Source: CAUZSN01 sp963582345 (GTDB lineage: Bacteria > Planctomycetota > Planctomycetia > Planctomycetales > Planctomycetaceae). From it: a stretch of 18,084 nt of DNA. The stretch is from assembly GCA_963582345.1 (NCBI GenBank), contig CAUZSN010000055.1:1-18084 (forward strand), read 5' to 3'. Below the pieces are notes generated by a model. The model saw only the letters and a program-made list of their open reading frames with translations, searched no databases and was not told the DNA's origin. Below, in pieces: positions 1 through 6,555 of this stretch. The stretch's first letter is position 1, and each line of letters starts with the position of its first letter. The position numbers were made by a program, and so were the translations under genes.

Positions 1-1119
1 CTTAGCTGGCGAATTGCTTTCGTCGCATGTGCCTTCGAAGGGACTTGGAATATAGCGCCAAATCTGGCCTTTCTTTAATATTCCTCCACTTGTGCACGCG
101 AAATATACTTCACGGTGACCGGCCCAAATTCCTTCGCCACGAGCGAATCGAGCAGCACCTGCGCCGAATCCACGAGCGCGCAAATCGTCATTCTGCGAAT
201 CGACGTCTTCTAGATCGATCCACTCGACCGCGAGCATCTGGCCGACTTGGAGTTGTTCCGTCTTGTCCCAATTTCGGGTATCGACACTTGACTGATCCTT
301 GATTTTCAGCGCCTGTAACTTCCCGCCCTTCGCAAGTTGGCCCACTCTGTTGGGAGTGAATCGGTACAATAACCCATCCTCACAGTCCTCGGTTTCGTAC
401 ACGATCCCCGACTCACGATTGACGGCGACGGCTTCGTGCCGGAATCGGCCCATCGACTTTAGTGGAACCGGATCGACTAAGCCAGGTTCAACGCTTGCGG
501 GAACTTCAAAAGTGTAGCCGTGATCCTTTTGGACCCAGGCAGAATACTCCATGCTGAAGCCTTTGTTTTGGAAGATTTCTTCGCAAGTGATCCAACTGTT
601 CCACGGAGTCGGCCCGCCAGCACAGTTCAGCCAAGTGCCTGCAAGGCTAAGAAACTGTCGCACGACTTTTTGCCGCTTGGTGTCGTAAACGACCGTTGTC
701 GTGCCGCCACAGCCTGGTGTGTTTCCCATGCCAAAATCGTAGACCTTTTCGGTATCGACTTGCCACAGCAGCTTATTTTGTTCGCCCCAAGGTCCTCGTA
801 CGCAGGGAATCGACTCGTGATTGCGGATCAAAATCGTCAGACCGTTCGGGCCTGAGAATGTCGCCATACCGTCGGGTGACCACGGCAATAGCAGGCCATC
901 GTCCATTCGCTCACCCGCACGGCTGATGATGGAATAACGAAACCCTTTGGGAAGGTCGAGAAGTCCAGCTGGGTCTGGATCGAGTGGACCATAGCCGGTG
1001 GCCACTAAGCCGTTGTCTGATCGGTCGGCCGTCGATGCCTCGACAAGATTGCGCAATCCGCAAAAACCTGCCGTTACGGTTGCCGATGTATGTAAAAATG
1101 TGCGCCGAGAAATTTCCAA
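1..1119 (-). CDS. PhoX-type (DUF839) secreted phosphatase, C-terminus cut by window edge
   Basis: This minus-strand frame stays open for 373 codons up to the left edge, so the C-terminus is missing. An in-frame TAG lies four codons upstream of the only credible start, a TTG at 1119, with AGG about 8 bases before it. Residues 4-9 read SRRTFL, followed by a short hydrophobic stretch: a twin-arginine export signal with a very short n-region. The body matches the PhoX/DUF839 family: G-Y-G-P-L near residue 42, LPKGFRYSIIS, NHES (100-103), GNTPGCGGTTTVV, W-x-T-C-E-E, YETEDCEDGLLYRF and RGEGIWAG followed by YFACTSGG. PhoX enzymes are Tat-exported metal-dependent phosphomonoesterases that release phosphate from organic phosphate esters, so a periplasmic or secreted role in phosphate acquisition is likely. 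Its substrate cannot be read from sequence, and some DUF839 proteins have no proven phosphatase activity. The lipoprotein gene at 1272-2084 lies 152 bases upstream on the same strand. Confidence 0.88.
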   Translation of the reverse strand, partial: MEISRRTFLHTSATVTAGFCGLRNLVEASTADRSDNGLVATGYGPLDPDPAGLLDLPKGFRYSIISRAGERMDDGLLLPWSPDGMATFSGPNGLTILIRNHESIPCVRGPWGEQNKLLWQVDTEKVYDFGMGNTPGCGGTTTVVYDTKRQKVVRQFLSLAGTWLNCAGGPTPWNSWITCEEIFQNKGFSMEYSAWVQKDHGYTFEVPASVEPGLVDPVPLKSMGRFRHEAVAVNRESGIVYETEDCEDGLLYRFTPNRVGQLAKGGKLQALKIKDQSSVDTRNWDKTEQLQVGQMLAVEWIDLEDVDSQNDDLRARGFGAGAARFARGEGIWAGHREVYFACTSGGILKKGQIWRYIPSPFEGTCDESNSPAK

Positions 1120-1271
1120 ATTGGATACCTAGATCTCAAGATGGTGGGAGACGTAAGGGTAATGTGAAGCAAAGCGAACCCGTCCACACCGAAAAAGTGT
1201 TCGACAGATCAATGAGGATGCAGCTGTTAACATCGTCATATTCCGCCGATTTGAAGGTTAAAATAGTTGGG

Positions 1272-2084
1272 TCAGTCTTTCGGTTTTTCAGGTTGGCCCG
1301 CTCGAATGCGATCGATGTCGTTCTGAATGAGTTCCGGCCGGTCATTGAAGAGTCCATAGCACAGATTGAGTTTCTGTGCTTGATTGGTCAAGCACTGGGC
1401 ATCTTCAATCTGACCACATTTGATTGCGATCTTCGCTTTCCAGAGAAGGCAGCGAGCGTTTTTTTCCGCATCCCTAACATTGTTGAGCGACAAACAATCC
1501 TTGGCGATCTGGCCTTCAGGATCTTGAGCGACGACCTGGCTCAATGCAGTTGGTTCCACACGATCCTTTTTCGAGCTAGTTTCAGTGGCCACTTGATTGT
1601 GATCACAAGTGTCGAGACTGTGAGCCGCAGAAAGTCGTTTGCACACCGGTTCCGAATGTGACTTGACGGTCTGCTGTTTGTTCAAAGTGTCGCACGCTGC
1701 AGAGTTGGAGCTTATTATAGGTTTGCGAACAAGCGTGATGCTTTCTGCGCTGTACGCAGTCTGTGAGACGAATTTTGAATGCGTGGTGGAACTAGAGAAC
1801 CCGTCGCTATTCTTCGAGCAGGAGATGTTTTTCACCGTCGCATCAGATGGCTGATTGACCAAAGTGACATTTTCCCGAGTATCCGATCGGCGCGACGCTG
1901 GCGGATAGAGTGATGATGATTCCGACGAGTCGGTATCGCTGACGGGTTGCTCGCATCGACAAACAGGCTGTGGATTCTCATTTACAAGATTACATGAAGA
2001 ATCACATACGCGTTGGCAATTGCTACACCCAGTTTGGCTGAGCAGTAGAACTGTACTGCAGAATGTAAGAAGCAAACGTGCCAT
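1272..2084 (-). CDS. Cysteine-rich lipoprotein with C-terminal TPR-like planctomycete motif
   Basis: The 270-residue product starts at an ATG with a classical lipoprotein signal: hydrophobic LLLTFCSTVLLL, then lipobox S-Q-T-G-C with Cys20 as the predicted lipidated residue. The mature protein has 15 cysteines. Five follow the lipobox closely (23, 27, 31, 42, 44), suggesting a disulfide-rich or metal-binding N-terminus. Residues about 50-190 are Ser/Thr/Asn-rich and low in complexity, probably a disordered linker. The last 60 residues are alpha-helical and TPR-like (ARCLLWKAKIAIKCGQIEDA, then YGLFNDRPELI). I associate that closing motif with planctomycete secretion-type proteins, which is recollection rather than proof. 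No named family is recognised for the whole protein. No clear Shine-Dalgarno site precedes the ATG. It lies upstream of the PhoX-type gene in the same direction, but a 152-base gap leaves co-transcription uncertain. Confidence 0.75.
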   Translation of the reverse strand: MARLLLTFCSTVLLLSQTGCSNCQRVCDSSCNLVNENPQPVCRCEQPVSDTDSSESSSLYPPASRRSDTRENVTLVNQPSDATVKNISCSKNSDGFSSSTTHSKFVSQTAYSAESITLVRKPIISSNSAACDTLNKQQTVKSHSEPVCKRLSAAHSLDTCDHNQVATETSSKKDRVEPTALSQVVAQDPEGQIAKDCLSLNNVRDAEKNARCLLWKAKIAIKCGQIEDAQCLTNQAQKLNLCYGLFNDRPELIQNDIDRIRAGQPEKPKD

Positions 2085-2236
2085 AGCTGAATTGCCGTGA
2101 GAAACTCGATCACAGAACGCGATTCAAGTGAAGTTAACACACGCGTACGTGCTTTATCGACAAGCGGCGCAAGCGACTTTTGCGATTATTCCGATTTTCC
2201 GGATTCCGCGACGATTGAATGGCTAATCACGCAGTT

Positions 2237-2261
2237 GCAGGGTGGGTGTTGCCCACCCTGC
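2237..2261. repeat. REP-like palindrome, 10-bp perfect stem
   Basis: The arms GCAGGGTGGG and CCCACCCTGC pair perfectly around a 5-base loop (TGTTG). There is no following T-run, so it is not a standard intrinsic terminator. I recall similar GGGTGGG/CCCACCC palindromes scattered between genes in planctomycete genomes, so a dispersed repeat is the likeliest reading. Only one copy occurs in this window. Confidence 0.6.
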
Positions 2262-2335
2262 GCGAAGCAGAGACAGGCGAATGTGTGATTTCTGACTCTT
2301 GGATTGTAGTCTCGCAGTCTTGCCAAGCCTTCACA

Positions 2336-2355
2336 GTCGGCTTGGAAAGGCCGAC
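2336..2355. repeat. Short palindrome GTCGGC...GCCGAC
   Basis: Six-base arms GTCGGC and GCCGAC flank an eight-base centre (TTGGAAAG), about 75 bases after the 2237-2261 palindrome. It resembles the dispersed GTCGG/CCGAC intergenic repeats that I recall from planctomycetes. It lies in a gene-free stretch and has no T-run. Confidence 0.45.
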
Positions 2356-2543
2356 CTACTTGGCTGCACCGCAAGTTATTTCAATTTCAGTACTTCATAA
2401 TCCAGACGATCTCTATGGAAGGGCGTTCGAATGAATCGTCTGCTGGGTTTAAACAAGGGGGAAGAGTAGCTGTAAAGTTTCTATGACGGTTGAGATCAAA
2501 AAGTTGAGTCGATCAAGCGCATCTGGTGGGAGAACCTCAGAGG

Positions 2544-2568
2544 GGTGACTGCCGTTTACGGCGTCGCC
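2544..2568 (+). other. Bulged hairpin, possible structured RNA element
   Basis: GGTGAC (2544-2549) pairs with GTCGCC (2563-2568), including one G-U. After a single bulged T, GCCG (2551-2554) pairs with CGGC (2559-2562) around a TTTA loop. GAGG at 2540-2543 can also face CCTC at 2581-2584. There is no T-run after it. It may belong to the same structured region as 2735-2896, but nothing directly links them. Confidence 0.4.
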
Positions 2569-2593
2569 AGCCACACATAGCCTCAAACAATTC

Positions 2594-2602
2594 TTAGTCA
2601 TT
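2594..2602. repeat. Isolated TTAGTCATT copy
   Basis: This is an exact copy of the intergenic repeat that recurs through the operon, here in gene-free DNA outside it. Confidence 0.6.
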
Positions 2603-2734
2603 TAAAATTATATACATTCGTATCGCGCACGCGAATCCAGCCAGGCATATGGCATCAATTGCGTCCATATAAAGCCATAGTAGAGTGGATAAAGACTCCG
2701 TCTTGTTGATAGACACACATGCGAGCGTCCTGTT

Positions 2735-2896
2735 GAGGTCTGGGGCTTGGCGTCTGTCCAATGACCCAGAATCTCAGACCGATGGCTTGGGGTACCGTGT
2801 CTTGCCCGTACGGCACAGAAATGGCTGGGCTACAGGGTCAGAACCCGAAAGGCTAGGCCGATAGAGGTCTGGGAGTTGGAACATGCCAAGACCCAG
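2735..2896 (+). ncRNA. Candidate structured RNA with twin hairpins (possible group II intron fragment)
   Basis: Three nested hairpins can be drawn by eye on the plus strand. Hairpin A (2735-2775): GAG, TCTGGG (2739-2744) and TTGG (2747-2750) pair with CCAA (2758-2761), CCCAGA (2765-2770) and CTC. Hairpin B (2823-2859): GGCTGGGCT pairs with GGCTAGGCC with wobbles and one mismatch, enclosing GGGT-CAGA-ACCC. Hairpin C (2869-2896): CTGGG (2869-2873) and TTGG (2876-2879) pair with CCAA (2886-2889) and CCCAG (2892-2896), repeating the design of hairpin A with a different loop. This density of pairing is unlike the flanking DNA. The style suggests domain I of a group II intron, and GAGCG at 2723 resembles the GTGCG intron 5' end, but no reverse transcriptase or domain V is present. 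It would be a relic or another RNA class. No promoter was identified. Confidence 0.35.
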
Positions 2897-3014
2897 TTAA
2901 GCTTCAGCGGGGCGAGCCTGACGCAAGTTGCAACAAGATGCGTATAACAAATCCAGTTATGTTCCGAACGCAGACGTTAATCAATTGAGTTTTTCCATCT
3001 CGCATCCACGTCAG

Positions 3015-4271
3015 TTACTGTTTCATCGCTTCAGCGAGTATTTTGGACGTGCTTTCCCGCATGATGCGCGGGTCAACCATTTCGCCTCGTTCGAGCGAAG
3101 CGCGGACGTCCTTGCCTGAAATAAAAACCGATTTCTTGTCGGCGTGATTTTCCATCAGGTCGACTCGGCCCAGCGATTCATAAAATGCCGCGAAACCGAC
3201 GTTGATTGGCTGGATCTGTAAATCGCCGGCGAGGTTATTGAAGACCTCTTGAGCGTCGAAATCTCCCCAGATGGGAGTGCCGTCGTGATACGGAGCGTCG
3301 GCGTGTTTGCGTCCAATAACGATATGCGTGTAACCCATGTTCTGCCGGTAAATAGCGTGCATTACCGCCTCGTTGGGGCCACCATAGAACATCTTGATGT
3401 CCAGGCCTAACAACAAGACCCGGTCAGAAACGCTCTCACCCCGCCTTTGCCACAGGTCGGGATCGCTGTCGCCGTCACCGATGGCTCGGTCGTTGATAAG
3501 CGCTTCATAAGTGTGCATACGAATCTCGGCACTGACATCATCGCCCTTCGTCTCACCGATCAGTGGATTCAGGACGGCTCCGGCGTTAAAGCCGTCACGC
3601 ATGAGTTTTTCCAAACCGTAAACGAGCGCGTATTCATGGGCGCGGTGTAGTGGATTGCGTGTCTGGAATGCGACGACAGCGTTCCAGTTTTTCTCATGCA
3701 ACAGATCACGCACTTCGCGCGGAGTCCGGACATATTGGCCAAAGCTGGGATGTTTTGGCTGCGGCAGAACGCGGACTACTCCTCCCAATAGATGCGTCTC
3801 TTCGCCGTCGTTTTTTAGCACCATGTCGCCGCCGGGGTGATCCGTCCGCTGGGTTTGATACACCGTTTGCAGGTATTTCTGTTTGTCCCAGACAAAGATA
3901 TCGGTGACGGTCAACGTAGCGACGACTTCACCATCGGGATTGGTCAGCGCGACCGTTTGATCAACCGATAGGGAACCGGCCAGCTCAGCGCTCACCGGCA
4001 GCGAGATGGGGATGGTCCACGCATACTGTTTTCCGTTATGTTCGATCACAGCTTCGTCGAGAACTCGGTTGTAGACCTTGCAATCCATCGGCCCTGTCAG
4101 CGGACTGAGCGTGCCATCACCAAAACGATAAACCGAAGACAAATTCGCTGCCGAAACGGGTACTTGCGGCAGATTGGTCGCTTCGGCCTTCAAGCTTGCG
4201 ACCTCATCGTCAGCAACAGTTTGATTGACTGGTTCCGCAAGGCCACCGTGAGCAAGGATCAGATTAGTCAT
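3015..4271 (-). CDS. sat: Sulfate adenylyltransferase (ATP sulfurylase)
   Basis: The 418-residue protein converts ATP and sulfate to adenosine 5'-phosphosulfate and pyrophosphate, the first step of sulfate activation in the cytoplasm. An N-terminal PUA-like domain spans roughly residues 1-190. The catalytic domain carries QTRNPLHRAHE (203-213, the Q-x-R-N-P-x-H-x-x-H nucleotide motif), NPLIGETKGDD, GGPNEAVMHAIYRQNMG (297-313) and GRKHADAP (320-327, the counterpart of the usual GRDHAG loop). It ends in ISGKDVRASLERGE. The length is normal for stand-alone Sat, and no APS-kinase domain is fused. Residues about 263-282 form a charged loop longer than in many Sat proteins. The start ATG lies inside a copy of the window's recurrent ATTAGTCATT repeat, read as ATGACTAAT on the coding strand. 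No cysteine-pathway partner gene lies beside it, and it diverges from the Bat-type operon. Confidence 0.95.
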   Translation of the reverse strand: MTNLILAHGGLAEPVNQTVADDEVASLKAEATNLPQVPVSAANLSSVYRFGDGTLSPLTGPMDCKVYNRVLDEAVIEHNGKQYAWTIPISLPVSAELAGSLSVDQTVALTNPDGEVVATLTVTDIFVWDKQKYLQTVYQTQRTDHPGGDMVLKNDGEETHLLGGVVRVLPQPKHPSFGQYVRTPREVRDLLHEKNWNAVVAFQTRNPLHRAHEYALVYGLEKLMRDGFNAGAVLNPLIGETKGDDVSAEIRMHTYEALINDRAIGDGDSDPDLWQRRGESVSDRVLLLGLDIKMFYGGPNEAVMHAIYRQNMGYTHIVIGRKHADAPYHDGTPIWGDFDAQEVFNNLAGDLQIQPINVGFAAFYESLGRVDLMENHADKKSVFISGKDVRASLERGEMVDPRIMRESTSKILAEAMKQ

Positions 4272-4272
4272 T
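4264..4272. repeat. TTAGTCATT copy overlapping the sat start codon
   Basis: The repeat is read on the sat strand as AATGACTAA and supplies the ATG (4269-4271). TTTGTCAT directly beside it is a degenerate second copy. Confidence 0.65.
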
Positions 4273-4612
4273 TGTCATCCTGATTTGATACGTAGTCCGT
4301 AGTTCGTACTTTTCCAGACCAAGCCGAAAAACTAGAGTAACGGTGGAGAGTCGTCAAGTCGACAACGATGTCTCGCGAACCGACGCACCGAATGTGTGTG
4401 ACGTGTCATTGCCCCGAGCGATTCAAATACCGTGCTTTCAGCATTCGGATCGAGCAGGTTATCGGCTTCATGCACCTGCCGTGTGCCAAATAGGATGCTT
4501 CAGCCTCTGAGCGACGACAAATGCACTTGACTTTCAAGAGGGAAATTGAAACAAATTTTAGAAGGAACTCGTCTATCATTGCAAATTCATAGAGTGCGGA
4601 GTCGCGATACCA
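4272..4612. other. Divergent intergenic region between sat and the moxR operon
   Basis: These 341 bases separate two divergent transcription units and should hold both promoters. A TTGACT at 4527-4532 looks like a -35 box for the operon, but no good -10 lies 16-18 bases downstream. TATCAT at 4574-4579 could be a -10 with an over-long spacer from TTGAAA at 4546-4551, so neither pairing is convincing. An inverted repeat GCAGGT (4454-4459) / ACCTGC (4474-4479) with a 14-base loop is present. A possible GGAG ribosome-binding site lies 11 bases before the moxR ATG. No gene is supported here. Confidence 0.5.
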
Positions 4613-5602
4613 ATGCAAGTGGATGTTCATCAAGTCAAAGATAAAGTTGCGGAGCAGTCGGAGCTTGTTCATCGTCTAAATTCTGAACTTGCCAAGGCCG
4701 TAGTGGGACAGGAAGAGATGTTGTCTCGCCTGTTGGTCGGCGTTTTAACCAACGGCCACGTTCTGTTGGAAGGCGTGCCAGGATTGGCGAAGACGACAGC
4801 CATTAATGCTTTGGCACAAGCACTCTCGACCAGTTTTCAGCGAATCCAATTCACACCCGATCTGCTTCCCGCTGACTTAGTCGGGACGATGATTTATGTG
4901 CCTGCTGATGGAAGTTTCAAGACGCGGAAAGGGCCCGTTTTTGCAAATTTCGTGCTGGCAGACGAGATCAATCGAGCTCCGTCCAAGGTGCAATCGGCCT
5001 TACTAGAAGCGATGCAGGAGCATCAGGTGACTATCGGAGATGAGACATATCCGCTGGAGAGCCCGTTTCTTGTGATGGCCACGCAGAATCCAATCGAGCA
5101 GGAGGGAACTTATCCTCTGCCGGAAGCCCAGGTTGATCGATTTATGCTGAAAGTCAGAATTACGTATCCTAAACTTGACGAGGAGCGCAAGGTCTTGGAC
5201 CTTGCGTTGGATGAGACATCTCGCCCGATTCAAGCAGTCCTCGGGTTGCAGGAAATCTTTGGTATGCAGGACGTCGTCAAGTTGATCTACACGGATGATC
5301 AGGTGAAGAATTACATACTGTCTGTTGTTCAGGCAACTCGCGATCCAGCCGCATTCAAGCTGGCTGATTTGGCAGCACTGATTGATTTCGGGGCCTCGCC
5401 GCGAGCCTCAATTTACTTGGGCAAGGGAGCGCGTGCAGTCGCCTTTCTTAATGGCCGAGGTTATGTGACGCCACAGGATGTCAAAGACATCGCTTACGAC
5501 GTGCTGCGACATCGCATCATTCTGACTTATGAAGCCGAAGCCGAACAGAAAACGAGTGAAGACATCATTAAGGTGATTCTGGATACCGTACCGGTGCCGT
5601 AG
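4613..5602 (+). CDS. moxR: MoxR-family AAA+ ATPase
   Basis: This 329-residue cytoplasmic ATPase has the normal MoxR length. The AAA+ core shows Walker A GVPGLAKTT (54-62), Walker B VLADEIN (114-120), sensor 1 ATQNP (156-160) and the MoxR-typical EQEGTYPLPEAQVDRF (162-177), followed by a C-terminal lid with DFGASPRASIYL. MoxR proteins are thought to act as chaperone-like motors that mature or remodel VWA-domain partners, and this one opens an operon holding two VWA proteins and a DUF58 protein. The ATG at 4613 is the first in frame that keeps the N-terminal helix and has GGAG 11 bases upstream. The stop is 32 bases before the next gene. The likely operon promoter lies in 4272-4612. Confidence 0.95.
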   Translation: MQVDVHQVKDKVAEQSELVHRLNSELAKAVVGQEEMLSRLLVGVLTNGHVLLEGVPGLAKTTAINALAQALSTSFQRIQFTPDLLPADLVGTMIYVPADGSFKTRKGPVFANFVLADEINRAPSKVQSALLEAMQEHQVTIGDETYPLESPFLVMATQNPIEQEGTYPLPEAQVDRFMLKVRITYPKLDEERKVLDLALDETSRPIQAVLGLQEIFGMQDVVKLIYTDDQVKNYILSVVQATRDPAAFKLADLAALIDFGASPRASIYLGKGARAVAFLNGRGYVTPQDVKDIAYDVLRHRIILTYEAEAEQKTSEDIIKVILDTVPVP

Positions 5603-5605
5603 GGG

Positions 5606-5634
5606 AATGACTAAAGTTTAATAATTAATGACCT
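5606..5634. repeat. Intergenic AATGACTAA repeat plus degenerate copy
   Basis: AATGACTAA lies at 5606-5614, four bases after the moxR stop. AATGACC at 5627-5633 runs directly into the next start codon (AATGACCTATG). No Shine-Dalgarno sequence is present before the DUF58 gene; the repeat occupies that place. Confidence 0.7.
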
Positions 5635-6516
5635 ATGCAATCTGTTGCCGAAATCCTCAAGCGTGTGCAGCGCATTCAGATCGTCGCCAACCGATCTGTG
5701 AATGATCTCTTGGCGGGACAGTACAAGAGCGTGTTTCGCGGTCGGGGCATGGAATTCGATGAAGTCCGTGAGTACCAGCCGGGCGACGAAATTCGTACGA
5801 TCGACTGGAACGTCACTGCACGGGCCGGCACGCCGTTCGTCAAGAGGTTTTGCGAAGAGCGGGAATTGACGGTACTGTTCTTGGTCGACGTTTCGGCGTC
5901 AGGAGCCTTCGGGTCAACTGAACGGTCCAAATTTGACCTGATCGTCGAGATGGTGGCACTGCTAATGTTCTCAGCACTGAGAAATAATGACAAGGTGGGA
6001 TTGGTCTTATTCTGCGATCAGGTGCTGAGCTACTTCCCCCCTCGCAAAGGTAAATCTAACGTATTGCGGTTGATTCGCGAAATGGTTACGTCCGACCCCG
6101 TAGCGCGTGAGACGAATCTGGGCGAAGCGCTCGATTATCTGAACTGTGTGCAAAGGCGCCGTGCCGTGGTATTTTTAATCAGTGATTTTCAAGCGGACTC
6201 GGATCGGCACACCCTGGCGATTTCGAACAAGCGACACGACCTGATCGCCATCACCGTAACCGATCCGCGTGAGCGACGGTTGCCGGACGTCGGGTTCATT
6301 TCATTCCAGGACGCGGAGACGGGAGAGATTGTCGAAGTCGACACGCGTCATCTGCGAGTTCGGCAATTGTTCGAGTCACGAGCATCCCAGCGCGATACCG
6401 GGCTCTCCAATGATTTGAAAAAGGTGGGAGTCGATGAACTGGCGATCAGTACAAGCGAACCATTCGCTACAAGTTTGCGGCGGTTCTTCGATGCCAGAGA
6501 AAAACGGTTTCGGTAA
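5635..6516 (+). CDS. DUF58 domain protein of the Bat-type operon
   Basis: The 293-residue protein shows the DUF58 signature R-E-Y-Q-P-G-D-E-I-R-T-I-D-W-N-V-T-A-R (45-63), then FVKRFCEERELTVLFLVDVSASG (68-90). The second half is a von Willebrand A-like fold whose D-x-S-x-S motif (DVSAS, 85-89) can bind a divalent metal, with a later FLISDFQAD segment. There is no signal peptide or membrane segment, so it is probably cytoplasmic. DUF58 genes nearly always follow moxR, and the two products are thought to work together; the exact activity is unknown. It starts 32 bases after moxR without a recognisable Shine-Dalgarno site. The next gene begins after a 39-base gap with an inverted repeat. Confidence 0.93.
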   Translation: MQSVAEILKRVQRIQIVANRSVNDLLAGQYKSVFRGRGMEFDEVREYQPGDEIRTIDWNVTARAGTPFVKRFCEERELTVLFLVDVSASGAFGSTERSKFDLIVEMVALLMFSALRNNDKVGLVLFCDQVLSYFPPRKGKSNVLRLIREMVTSDPVARETNLGEALDYLNCVQRRRAVVFLISDFQADSDRHTLAISNKRHDLIAITVTDPRERRLPDVGFISFQDAETGEIVEVDTRHLRVRQLFESRASQRDTGLSNDLKKVGVDELAISTSEPFATSLRRFFDAREKRFR

Positions 6517-6520
6517 TTTG

Positions 6521-6543
6521 AATGACGAACTTCATTAGTCATT
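6521..6543. repeat. Inverted AATGAC/GTCATT pair between DUF58 gene and next gene
   Basis: AATGACGAA (6521-6529) faces ATTAGTCATT (6534-6543). AATGAC and GTCATT can pair as a 6-bp stem. The pair fills most of the 39-base gap, and the next ATG follows 12 bases later. Confidence 0.65.
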
Positions 6544-6555
6544 ACAAGAAGCAAT

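Larger units (their letters stand above)
2085..3014. other. Gene-free region with palindromes and a structured segment
   Basis: This stretch of about 930 bases lies between the start of the lipoprotein gene and the stop codon of sat. Short open frames here show no signal peptide, domain or convincing start, so no gene is called. It holds two short palindromic repeats (2237-2261 and 2336-2355), a bulged hairpin (2544-2568), one copy of the TTAGTCATT repeat (2594-2602) and a strongly structured segment (2735-2896). The promoter of the lipoprotein gene should lie just above 2084 on the minus strand, but no convincing -35/-10 pair was found. No clear terminator was found for sat. Confidence 0.6.

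Noticed and set aside
984..1661. 225-codon plus-strand open frame
   Set aside because: It overlaps the start of the PhoX-type gene and the C-terminal part of the lipoprotein on the opposite strand. Both of those have clear protein features and this frame has none.
2097..2434. Short plus-strand frames around the palindromes
   Set aside because: They cross the palindromic repeats, lack recognisable domains or ribosome-binding sites, and read as chance frames.
4454..4479. Inverted repeat GCAGGT/ACCTGC as a terminator or operator
   Set aside because: The stem has only six pairs with a 14-base loop and no T-run, so no function is claimed.
4527..4579. Sigma-70 promoter upstream of moxR
   Set aside because: TTGACT lacks a -10 at proper spacing, and TATCAT pairs only with an over-long spacer, so it is mentioned but not called.
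4406..4672. 88-codon minus-strand frame in the sat-moxR gap
   Set aside because: It overlaps the moxR start and the likely promoter region and has no domain or signal features.
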